Shown here: positions 1-6,780 of the stretch, piece after piece
Layout: each line of letters begins with the position of its first letter
Numbering within the stretch: the stretch's first letter is position 1
Assembly (NCBI GenBank): GCA_030042855.1
Contig: JASHYU010000045.1
Span: forward strand, 1 to 10,334
Origin: Thermoplasmata archaeon
Lineage (GTDB): Archaea > Thermoplasmatota > Thermoplasmata > UBA184
Length of the DNA: 10,334 nucleotides
Reading direction: 5' to 3'
Notes under the pieces: generated by a model
The model's database searches: none
The model's input: only the letters and a program-made list of their open reading frames with translations
Told to the model about the DNA's origin: nothing
Translations under genes and position numbers: made by a program

Positions 1-1232
1 ATCGGGGCGGCCCCGCCCACTCGGGCCACGTTGTCCGCGGAGACGAGGACCGGCGTGTGGGGCGCCGCGAAGCCGAGGCCGAGGAGGTCGAAGGCCACCG
101 AACGGCGGAACCGGACCTCGGGCAGCCGACGACCCCGGGAGCGGCTCGCGGGGACGATCCCGTCCTCCGCACGGAGCGCGGCGGCGAGCACGACGTCCTC
201 GGCGAGGTCGACCGGCGCCATCAGGTCGGGCCGCCACGGCGGGATCCCGACGCGCCAGCCCCCCTCGATCGGGCGCGGCGCGAGACGGGACCGCGAGAGC
301 CGCCGCTCGACCTCGGGCGCCGTGAGGCTCGTCCCCGAGATCTCCCGGACGAGCCGGGAGGGCAGGTCGATCGCGCGATCCCCCACCGCGATCTCGCCCG
401 AGTCGCGGGGCGATCCGGGCCGCTCCACCGCGACCGGCTCGACCGTCCAGCCCCGGGCGGCGAAGACGACGAGCATCAGGCCGAGCGCCTCGCGCACGGT
501 CCGATCGTCGCGCCCCGTCGCTTCGATCAGGAGCGAGCGGTCCCCCGGTCGCGCCTCGCCCGCGCTCCGCCCGTTCAGGATCGGCGGCAGGCTCAGGACC
601 GCGCCGGCGTGGTCCCGCAGCACGAGGCACCGGTCCTCCCCGACCCTCCCGAGCGGCCCGAAGCGGGTCGCGTACGGGTGCCCGAGGAAGAACGACTCGC
701 CCGAGACTTCCTCGTCGCCCCCGAGCGGAACGAACCGCACCGCGCGGAGCGGCTCGGCCGCGTACCGGATCGGCGGGGTCAACCGCTCCCACGGGTAGAG
801 GCCCAGGCTCGCCGCCCGGCGGTCGCGCCCGACGGTCGCGTGGACGAGCTCCTGGAACCGCACCGCCTCGTCGAGCGCGCCGGCGTCGAGCGCCGTCCCC
901 TCCGGGGCCCGGACGAGGGCGCCCACGATCGCGGGCCGGACCGGCGCGACGGAGGGGTCGACCTCGAAGACCGGCGGCGGCGGGCCTCCGGACGGTCGGA
1001 CCGCCCGAGGGATCCCGTGGGCGACCTCGAGCACCCCGGCGAGGTAGAGCGCGAGTCCGCCCTCGGAGAGGAGGTCGAGGCGGTCCGGTGTCACGCTGAG
1101 CGTGAGCGCGTCGCCGTCCCGCGCGACCACCTCGGCCTTCGACGCGAAGAGGAGATCGTCCCACGCGCGATCCGGGACCGGGGCCGGCAGGAGCGCCGAG
1201 ATCCGCTCGACCGACAGCACGCTCTGCGGCAC
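1..1232 (-). CDS. pheT: Phenylalanyl-tRNA synthetase beta subunit, N-terminal 410 residues (cut by window edge)
   Basis: The beta subunit of the (alpha-beta)2 enzyme that charges tRNA-Phe with phenylalanine in the cytoplasm. Translating the minus strand from the GTG at 1232-1230 gives 410 codons without a stop up to the left edge. Archaeal PheT is usually about 540-560 residues, so roughly the last quarter is missing. Visible landmarks are an N-terminal TPDRLDLLSEGGLALYL stretch (about residues 48-64), a B3/4-type segment with PPILNGRS and LLIEATGRDDRTVREALGL, and a B5-type domain with PPWRPDLMAPVDLAEDV near residues 329-345. The last matches the conserved P-x-R-x-D-h...DhhED pattern of PheT. 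The start lies 2 bases after the pheS stop, so the two are almost certainly cotranscribed and translationally coupled. GTG is the only good start there. Confidence 0.93.
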   Translation of the reverse strand, partial: MPQSVLSVERISALLPAPVPDRAWDDLLFASKAEVVARDGDALTLSVTPDRLDLLSEGGLALYLAGVLEVAHGIPRAVRPSGGPPPPVFEVDPSVAPVRPAIVGALVRAPEGTALDAGALDEAVRFQELVHATVGRDRRAASLGLYPWERLTPPIRYAAEPLRAVRFVPLGGDEEVSGESFFLGHPYATRFGPLGRVGEDRCLVLRDHAGAVLSLPPILNGRSAGEARPGDRSLLIEATGRDDRTVREALGLMLVVFAARGWTVEPVAVERPGSPRDSGEIAVGDRAIDLPSRLVREISGTSLTAPEVERRLSRSRLAPRPIEGGWRVGIPPWRPDLMAPVDLAEDVVLAAALRAEDGIVPASRSRGRRLPEVRFRRSVAFDLLGLGFAAPHTPVLVSADNVARVGGAAP

Positions 1233-1234
1233 GG

Positions 1235-2764
1235 CTAGGACCCCCCGCCCCGGAGGTCGGCCAGGTCGTCGCCGAAGAGCTCCCGGATGTCGTTGATCCC
1301 GAGCGCGACCATCGCGAGCCGCATCACGCCGATCCCCCAGGCGATCACCGGGACGTCGAGCCCGAGCGGCCGCGTGACCTCGGGCCGGAGGACCCCGCCC
1401 GGGAAGATCTCGGTCCATCCGAGCTTCGGATGCCGGACGTAGCCCTCGATCGACGGTTCGGTGAACGGGAAGTAGCTCGGCCGGACCTTGAGCTCGCGGA
1501 TGCCGATCCCTTCGGCGAGCTCGCGGAAGACCCCGATCAGGTGGCGTAGGGAGAGGCCCTCCTCGCCGATGATCCCCTCGCACTGCGTGAACTCGACATG
1601 ATGGGTGGCGTCGACGGAGTCCGGCCGGAAGTTGCGGTCGAGCGAGAACCTCCGGAACGGCGGGGCGGGGCGGCGCGCCAGGCACCGGGCCGAGACGGCC
1701 GTCGTCTGGGATCGGAGGATCGGCCGCGCCGCGACGGTCGGGTCGTACCGTCCCGGCCACCCCGGCCCGAGCGCCGTCGACTCGCCCGGCATCGGCCGAC
1801 CCTCGTGGACGGCCGCGACGCGCGCGAGGAGCTCGGGGGACGGGGGCCGCCCGGCGACGTCCTCCACGGAGAACGCGTCGTGGATCGTGCGGGCCGGGTG
1901 GTCCTGCGGCATGAACAGGACGTCATTGTTCCAGAATTCGGTCTCGAGCAGCGGTCCCTCCGCCTGCTCGAACCCGAGCCCGATCAGGAGGTCCTCGAAC
2001 TCCTCGAGCCACGCGACGTACGGGTTCGGCCGGACGCCGGTGACGAAGGGCACCGGCGCGCGGACATCGTAGGCCCGGAACGGGCGGCTCCTCCATTCGC
2101 CGGCCGCCAGGACGGTCGGCGTGAGGGCTCCGAGCTCCGAAGCTCCGGGGGCGGCCAGCGGGAGCTGACGCCCCTCGTCCGAGGGGGACCACCGTTTGAT
2201 CGAGTGGTGGACGACTCGGACGAGACCGCGGCGCTCGAGGACGACGAAGATCGCGTCGTCGATCCCCTCCTCGCGCGAACCGACCTGCTGCAGGACGATC
2301 TCCTCGGGCAGACGGCGGCTCGCGTCGAGGACGCCCGGGCGAAGCCGGAACGGCAGCCCTTCCTCGAGCAGCCCCCGACGCCGAAGGATCCCGATCGCGG
2401 CGGAGCGTTCCTCGTCGGCGATCCCGGCGGCGGTCGCCTCCTCGGGGGTGAGCGCGCCGCCGTGGCTCCGCAGCGCCTCCACGAACCGCCGCTCGGGCAG
2501 GCCGTGCTCGAGCGCCTCCTTCCCACGCGCGGTGAGCTCCCGGGCGGACGTCGACGCCTCGTCGACGACGGCGAGGTGCTTCGAGCGCAGGCGCTGGAGA
2601 CTCCCCCGCACGGTGTCGAGCCCCAGGCCGAGCCGCCCGGCGAGATCCTCCTCCTCGAGGGGCAGATCCCGCGCGGACCGCAACAGCTCGAGGACCGAAC
2701 GCTCCGGCCCGGAGAGGGCGACCGGTGCGACTGGGTCCGGCGCTCCTCCCGATGCACCGGGCAC
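1235..2764 (-). CDS. pheS: Phenylalanyl-tRNA synthetase alpha subunit (archaeal type, 509 aa)
   Basis: The catalytic class II subunit of PheRS, of normal archaeal length. Residues about 17-95 form the winged-helix tRNA-binding region (LSGPERSVLELL, LTARGKEALEHGLPERR). The catalytic core follows: FWNNDVLFMPQDHPAR from residue 277; the LRSQTTAVSAR stretch around 350-360; motif 2 (RNFRPDSVDATHHVEF) at about 375-392, with the amino-acid-binding Q394 and E396; YFPFTEPSIEGY; and motif 3 (GIGVMRLAMVALGINDIRELF) at about 475-495. The open frame extends far upstream, but that part is antisense-like shadow of the S53 gene. I place the start at GTG 2764-2762, 24 bases after the S53 stop, because it keeps the whole N-terminal helix; no ATG is available. 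No good Shine-Dalgarno precedes it. A GGAGG lies just inside the gene (near 2742-2748), with no start codon after it. The QTT sequence replaces the usual HTS/HTT of the substrate pocket (see findings). Confidence 0.96.
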   Translation of the reverse strand: MPGASGGAPDPVAPVALSGPERSVLELLRSARDLPLEEEDLAGRLGLGLDTVRGSLQRLRSKHLAVVDEASTSARELTARGKEALEHGLPERRFVEALRSHGGALTPEEATAAGIADEERSAAIGILRRRGLLEEGLPFRLRPGVLDASRRLPEEIVLQQVGSREEGIDDAIFVVLERRGLVRVVHHSIKRWSPSDEGRQLPLAAPGASELGALTPTVLAAGEWRSRPFRAYDVRAPVPFVTGVRPNPYVAWLEEFEDLLIGLGFEQAEGPLLETEFWNNDVLFMPQDHPARTIHDAFSVEDVAGRPPSPELLARVAAVHEGRPMPGESTALGPGWPGRYDPTVAARPILRSQTTAVSARCLARRPAPPFRRFSLDRNFRPDSVDATHHVEFTQCEGIIGEEGLSLRHLIGVFRELAEGIGIRELKVRPSYFPFTEPSIEGYVRHPKLGWTEIFPGGVLRPEVTRPLGLDVPVIAWGIGVMRLAMVALGINDIRELFGDDLADLRGGGS

Positions 2765-2787
2765 GGGGCGGTCCAGCGAGGCCCGGA

Positions 2788-5127
2788 TTATCTGCTTTCG
2801 CTCTGGCCGGGGTCCGCCGGCGTCGGGGCGGGAGCCGGCGGCGGCGCGTCGTCGGGGTGGGGCGGCCCCGGGTCCGGTGCGGGGGACGCCGCCGGCGGCG
2901 CCGACGACGGATGCGACCGACCGAGGAAGTACCCGGCGAGCGACGCGGCGGCGAGGATGAGCACGAACGCCGCGACGTTGTACGGGAGCTCCCCCAGAAA
3001 CCCGAGGGCGGGGACGAGCCCGAGGAGGTTCACGGCGACCGTCGTCGAATTCGTCCCGTAGTACCCGTCGGAGGTCACGAGGAGCTGCGCCACCGCGTGC
3101 GAGCCGAGGTAGCACGACGGCACCCGCAGGGCCGCCGAGAGGTTCCCGCCCGAGCCCGTGACGATCGCGACCGAGCCGAAGACGCCCGTGCACGGACCGA
3201 TGCTGACGGAGGAGGCGAGCGACACGGTGACCGGCACGCCCGAGATCGGTACGCCGTCCGTCGCGTTCGCGAGGTGGCCCGAGATCGTGACGCTGGCGCC
3301 CTGGGCGACCGTCGTGGGCGAGGCGGTGAGCGAGAGATTGACGAACGTAGCGGTGAGGTCCTCGTAGAGGTTCAAGGCGCGCGGCGATCCCCAACCGGTC
3401 ACCGCGTTCCATCCGGCGTGCGCGGACGCGACGCAGTTCGAACCGGTGGTGATCCCGGCGAGCCCGGTCGGGGTGTGGCTCGACGTCGCGTTCTCCTCGT
3501 TCCCGACCGCGTAGAGCCGGGGCGCGATCACCCCGAAGCGGCTCCCGTGGATCGCGTCCATCTCCGTGATCAGGCCGGCCCAGAGCGGCGTCGCAAAGCT
3601 CGTCCCCGAGCCGGTGCGGTCCTGGCCGTCATAGTAGACGAAGTTGAGCGCCGCGGTCGCCGCGACGTCCGGCACCCCGCGACCGGGGAGGTCCGACGGT
3701 TGCCAGGCGGGCGGGGCGTACACGGTCGAATATCCCCCGCCGCTATCGCTCCAGGCCGTTTCGGTGAACCCCGTGACGCCGCCGATGACGCCGTACTCGA
3801 GCGTGACCTGCGATCCCCCGACCGCGAGTACGTCCGGCGAGGTCGAGGGATACTCCGGGGAGGGCCCGCCCTGGCAGCCCGTCTCGGCATCGCCGCCGTC
3901 GTCGCCGGTCGCCGCGACCAGCGAGACGCCCCGCTGGACCGCCACCGCGAAATCCGTGGCCCACGCCGCAGCCAGGCCCCCGCTCGTCGCGTCGGACGTG
4001 CCGAACGACATCGAGATCGCGGCGACGGGCAGGTCGACCGCCTGGTTCATCGCGTCGGCCATCGAGGCGTCCGTGGGCGAGCAGCCGGGCGCGGCGGTCT
4101 CGGGGGCGTAGACCGGGTAGAGCGTCGCGCCCGGCGCCATCGAACCCGCCCACTCCAGATCGAGCGTCAGCTCGAGCGAGGCGTGGCACGGATCGTTGAC
4201 GGCGCTCGCCGACGGCGCCGGGGCGCCGTCGATGGGGTAGTCGTCGATCGTGGGAGCGGGGAAGCCGGAGGGATAGTAGTCCCGGTAGAACGTGGTGAGA
4301 TCGCTCGGCGAGTACCCGTAGCCCCACAGGAGGAGCGCGATCCCCTCGGAGGACGCGGGGTGGAAGCTCCCGCTCACGTTGAAGAGGCTCGAGAGGTCGT
4401 AGATCTGCCGCGCGATCGCCGGGGTGACCTCGTTCGCGCCCTCCACCTGGTCCGCCGACGCGCTGGCCGTGAGCGACGAGGACGCCGGGAGCGTGAAGGA
4501 GTCGAATCCCGAGGAGAGTCCGACGACGCTCCCGACCATCGTCTCGAGGGCGGAGGGGAGCTCGGGGGGCGACTCCGGATAGGTCACGGCGGACCCCGCG
4601 GCCATCCCGGCCAGGATCGTGGTACCGAAGGTGGCGCCGACCGCGGCCGCTGGCCCCGCGACGGTCAACGAAAGGCGGTCGGGCCAGGTGTGCACGATCG
4701 AAAGCCCGTGGGCGACGAAGTACCGCTCGAAGGTCGCATACTGCCCCAGGAGGAGACCGTAGCGGGCCGCGATCTCGGAGGTCGAGAGCGCCGGGGCCCC
4801 CGGTGCGGGGGTCGAGAAGAACTCGGACGAGTTCCGGGGGACGAACGTCACCACGACGAGGACCGGGCCCGATGCGGGACGGACATCCGTTGCCCCCTCG
4901 CCGTAGGCCACCGAGTACCCGGTGCGATCGGCGAACGGCGCGGAGAGCGCGCTGAGGGAGGCGGTCGCGGTCGAGGTCGCCGCGCTCGCCCCCGTCGTAC
5001 CCGGACCGACCTCGGGCGCGCCGAGCGCGGCGCCCAACGAGAGGCCCAGGGGAACGACCAAAACGGCGAGCGCTACGGCGACGGCGGCTGCCCAGTGGGA
5101 GCGAACGGGGAAGTGCCGGGGACGCAC
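2788..5127 (-). CDS. Membrane-anchored S53 family peptidase (sedolisin/kumamolisin-like), 779 aa
   Basis: A predicted secreted serine-carboxyl endopeptidase; family members typically work at acid pH outside the cell. Residues 1-36 are a Sec-type signal (basic start, then a long Ala/Val/Leu core). Residues about 50-210 resemble the pro-kumamolisin activation domain (VVVTFVPRNSSE, RYFVAHGL, LSLTVAGP). The catalytic domain spans about 230-590: E319 and D323 in ELTLD, oxyanion-type D409 in ATGDDGG, EYPSTSPDVLAVGG, and nucleophile S510 in SGTSFATPLWAGL. So the Glu-Asp-Asp-Ser set is intact. Residues about 596-700 look like an Ig-like beta domain with C646 and C672. A membrane helix lies at about 716-736, followed by a cytoplasmic Pro/Ala-rich tail. 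The start is the GTG at 5127-5125; no in-frame start lies just upstream, and the nearby ATG at 5137 is out of frame. It sits 61 bases after the oxidoreductase gene and 24 bases before pheS. The calcium-site aspartates appear to be lost (see findings). Confidence 0.94.
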   Translation of the reverse strand: MRPRHFPVRSHWAAAVAVALAVLVVPLGLSLGAALGAPEVGPGTTGASAATSTATASLSALSAPFADRTGYSVAYGEGATDVRPASGPVLVVVTFVPRNSSEFFSTPAPGAPALSTSEIAARYGLLLGQYATFERYFVAHGLSIVHTWPDRLSLTVAGPAAAVGATFGTTILAGMAAGSAVTYPESPPELPSALETMVGSVVGLSSGFDSFTLPASSSLTASASADQVEGANEVTPAIARQIYDLSSLFNVSGSFHPASSEGIALLLWGYGYSPSDLTTFYRDYYPSGFPAPTIDDYPIDGAPAPSASAVNDPCHASLELTLDLEWAGSMAPGATLYPVYAPETAAPGCSPTDASMADAMNQAVDLPVAAISMSFGTSDATSGGLAAAWATDFAVAVQRGVSLVAATGDDGGDAETGCQGGPSPEYPSTSPDVLAVGGSQVTLEYGVIGGVTGFTETAWSDSGGGYSTVYAPPAWQPSDLPGRGVPDVAATAALNFVYYDGQDRTGSGTSFATPLWAGLITEMDAIHGSRFGVIAPRLYAVGNEENATSSHTPTGLAGITTGSNCVASAHAGWNAVTGWGSPRALNLYEDLTATFVNLSLTASPTTVAQGASVTISGHLANATDGVPISGVPVTVSLASSVSIGPCTGVFGSVAIVTGSGGNLSAALRVPSCYLGSHAVAQLLVTSDGYYGTNSTTVAVNLLGLVPALGFLGELPYNVAAFVLILAAASLAGYFLGRSHPSSAPPAASPAPDPGPPHPDDAPPPAPAPTPADPGQSESR

Positions 5128-5148
5128 GGCCGAACATGCGAAGGAGAC

Positions 5149-5160
5149 GGGAAAAAGGTT
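5149..5160 (-). promoter_or_regulatory. T-rich stretch before the S53 gene: weak promoter element or transcription terminator
   Basis: On the minus strand this reads AACCTTTTTCCC, the only AT-rich patch in the 61-base gap between the oxidoreductase stop and the S53 start. Its centre is about 27-29 bases before GTG 5127, the distance expected for the TATA element of a leaderless archaeal transcript. A run of five T about 30 bases after a stop codon could equally be a weak archaeal U-tract terminator. It is not a good TATA consensus. The sequence alone does not decide between the two. Confidence 0.3.
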
Positions 5161-5188
5161 GGTGCAGTCGTGGGGGCCCCTCGCGGGC

Positions 5189-6652
5189 CTACACCCGGAT
5201 CGGGGTCGTGTACCCCGGCGGCAGATGGAAGGCTTCCGCGCCGCCGAACGGATCCGGTCGAGGGGAGGGGGCCTCGCCCCGCCGGGATGCGAGGTACGCC
5301 TCGACGGCGTTCACCGCTTCGATCGCCGCGCCCATGGCATACACGACGGACCGACCCCCGACGGCGAAGATCCCCGGAACCGCGGTCGCGTAGCCGGGTC
5401 CCGGACCTTCCGGCCACCCCTGCGACGTGAGGCGAAGCCCGAGATCGACCTCGAACCCTTCGAGGTCCGCGCGCTGGCCGACCGCGACGAGCACCGTATC
5501 GCACGGGAGGGTCGTCTCGGACCCCGTCACCGGGACCGGACTGCGACGGCCGCCCCCATCCGGCGGCCCGAGCTCGGTGCTCTGGACGACGAGCCCTTCC
5601 ACGTGCGAGCGGCCCACGATCCGCAGCGGGATCTTCTGGAACTCGAACCGAACGCCCTCTTCGTCGGCCCCGTAGACCTCCTCGGGATCCGCCGGCATCT
5701 CCGAACGGCTCCGCCGGTAGACGAGCGTCACGCGGCCGCGATGGCAGGCCCGCACGGCGCTGCGCACCGAGTCCATCGCGACGTCGCCGCCACCGACCAC
5801 GACGACCTCCCGACCGAGCGTCGGGGCGCGGCCCGCGTTCGTTTCCTTGAGGAACTCGAGCGCCGGGATCACTCCCGGGAGGTCTTCGCCCGGAATCCCG
5901 AGCGACCGGTGCCGGGGGGTGCCGATCGCGAGCACCACCGCCTGGTACCCGTCCGGACGGAGGAGATCCTCGAGGGGCGTGTCGCGACCGATCTTCCGGC
6001 CCTCGACGAACGTCACGTCGAGCTCCCGGAATCGTCGACGATCGACCTCCACATCCGCGTTCGTCATCCGGTAGGCCGGGATCGTCTGCATGAGACCCCC
6101 GTACCGAGCCTCCTGCTCGAACACCGTGACGCCGTAGCCGCGGACGCCGAGCTCCCAGGCCGCCATCAGTCCGGCCGGGCCCGCGCCGACGACGGCGACG
6201 CGTTCCGATCGCCGTTTCGAGGGCACGTAGACGAGGTCGCTCTTCCCGAAGTCGAGGGCGGCCCGCTTGAGCTGCCGGATCGCGACCGGCACGCCCTTGC
6301 GCTTGACGACGCAGGCATCCTCGCAGTAATGGTAGCAGACCTTGCAGAGACAGCTCGCGAGCGGGTCGTCGCGCAGCGTGACGCGCGCCGCGCCGTCGAA
6401 GTCCTCGGCGGCGACGAGGCGGATGTACTCGCGGCAATCCTGCGAGATGGGGCACGCCTCGACGCACCACGGCCGGCGGCACTGGATGCACCGCTTCGCC
6501 TCGAGGACCGACTCCTCCTTCGAGTACGCGTGGAGCACCTCGCGGAAATCCTCGGTCCGATCCTCGACCGGCGCCTCGGGGACCGGCACCCGGACCGGCT
6601 GGAGCTTGGGGGGCGGAGGTGCCGGCGTCGTCGCGGACGGCTCGCTCGACAT
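5189..6652 (-). CDS. FAD/Fe-S NAD(P)-dependent oxidoreductase, glutamate synthase small-subunit (GltD/NfnB-like) family
   Basis: A 487-residue flavoprotein, predicted to be cytoplasmic, that moves electrons between NAD(P)H and a partner through FAD and Fe-S clusters. Residues 1-30 are Pro-rich. A Fer4_20-type ferredoxin domain follows, with C55-x2-C58-x4-C63-x3-C67 and a second set at C106-x3-C110-x3-C114; C73, C101 and C103 are additional. The FAD Rossmann motif VGAGPAGLMAA is at 155-165, and the NAD(P) motif VVGGGDVAMDSVRSAVR at 285-301 is followed by VYRRSRSEMPA and the EEGVRFEF stretch, all typical of GltD. The terminal FAD motif reads FAVGG rather than FAxGD. The start ATG 6652 is firm, since an in-frame TGA lies at 6664-6662. 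No large glutamate synthase subunit, NfnA or ferredoxin gene is nearby, so the partner and physiological reaction are unknown. Other candidates are sulfide dehydrogenase or ferredoxin:NADP oxidoreductase subunits. Confidence 0.85.
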   Translation of the reverse strand: MSSEPSATTPAPPPPKLQPVRVPVPEAPVEDRTEDFREVLHAYSKEESVLEAKRCIQCRRPWCVEACPISQDCREYIRLVAAEDFDGAARVTLRDDPLASCLCKVCYHYCEDACVVKRKGVPVAIRQLKRAALDFGKSDLVYVPSKRRSERVAVVGAGPAGLMAAWELGVRGYGVTVFEQEARYGGLMQTIPAYRMTNADVEVDRRRFRELDVTFVEGRKIGRDTPLEDLLRPDGYQAVVLAIGTPRHRSLGIPGEDLPGVIPALEFLKETNAGRAPTLGREVVVVGGGDVAMDSVRSAVRACHRGRVTLVYRRSRSEMPADPEEVYGADEEGVRFEFQKIPLRIVGRSHVEGLVVQSTELGPPDGGGRRSPVPVTGSETTLPCDTVLVAVGQRADLEGFEVDLGLRLTSQGWPEGPGPGYATAVPGIFAVGGRSVVYAMGAAIEAVNAVEAYLASRRGEAPSPRPDPFGGAEAFHLPPGYTTPIRV

Positions 6653-6682
6653 CGCGTCGGCTCAGTTCGACGCCCATCGGGC

Positions 6683-6690
6683 ACTTAAGG
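6683..6690 (-). promoter_or_regulatory. TATA-like element for the oxidoreductase gene
   Basis: On the minus strand this is CCTTAAGT, an isolated AT-rich patch in very GC-rich sequence. Its centre is about 34 bases before ATG 6652, which would place transcription start near 6660 and leave a leader of about 8 bases. The stronger TATATCTA box (6721-6728) lies further upstream and is an alternative for the same gene. Confidence 0.35.
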
Positions 6691-6720
6691 GGGCGCGCGC
6701 GAGCCCGCCCGGGCCACCGA

Positions 6721-6728
6721 TAGATATA
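6721..6728. promoter_or_regulatory. TATA-like box in the divergent srp54/oxidoreductase intergenic region
   Basis: The plus strand reads TAGATATA and the minus strand TATATCTA, so the box is readable in both directions. It is the clearest AT-rich island between the divergent genes. Read rightward it would start an srp54 transcript near 6750 with a leader of about 30 bases. Read leftward it would start near 6697, about 45 bases before the oxidoreductase ATG. The GC-rich remainder of 6653-6780 shows no RNA gene or convincing operator. Confidence 0.5.
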
Positions 6729-6769
6729 CCCGTGGGGTGGTAACGCGGGTGGGCCGGCTCTCCTGGCCC

Positions 6770-6773
6770 GGAG
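6770..6773 (+). promoter_or_regulatory. Shine-Dalgarno GGAG for srp54
   Basis: GGAG lies 7 bases before GTG 6781. It supports the GTG as the true start and implies a leadered srp54 transcript. Confidence 0.5.
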
Positions 6774-6780
6774 CGGTTCC

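Noticed and set aside
57..1238. A plus-strand open frame of 393 codons over the left edge.
   Set aside because: It is Arg-rich low-complexity shadow; the minus strand in this stretch gives clear PheT sequence.
2790..2900. Pro/Ala codon repetition at the S53 C-terminus as a DNA repeat.
   Set aside because: It is an irregular low-complexity tail typical of linkers, not a tandem repeat with a constant unit.
2765..3412. N-terminal extension of the pheS reading frame, open back to 3412.
   Set aside because: The extension overlaps the S53 C-terminus, is Arg/Gly-rich without homology, and would make PheS over 200 residues longer than any archaeal relative I know.
2725..5430. A plus-strand open frame of 901 codons, antisense to the S53 peptidase.
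   Set aside because: Its translation is mostly Arg, Gly, Asp and Glu with no domain or hydrophobic pattern. Strong GC bias at third positions suppresses stop codons in opposing frames, and the minus-strand gene has a full set of S53 motifs.
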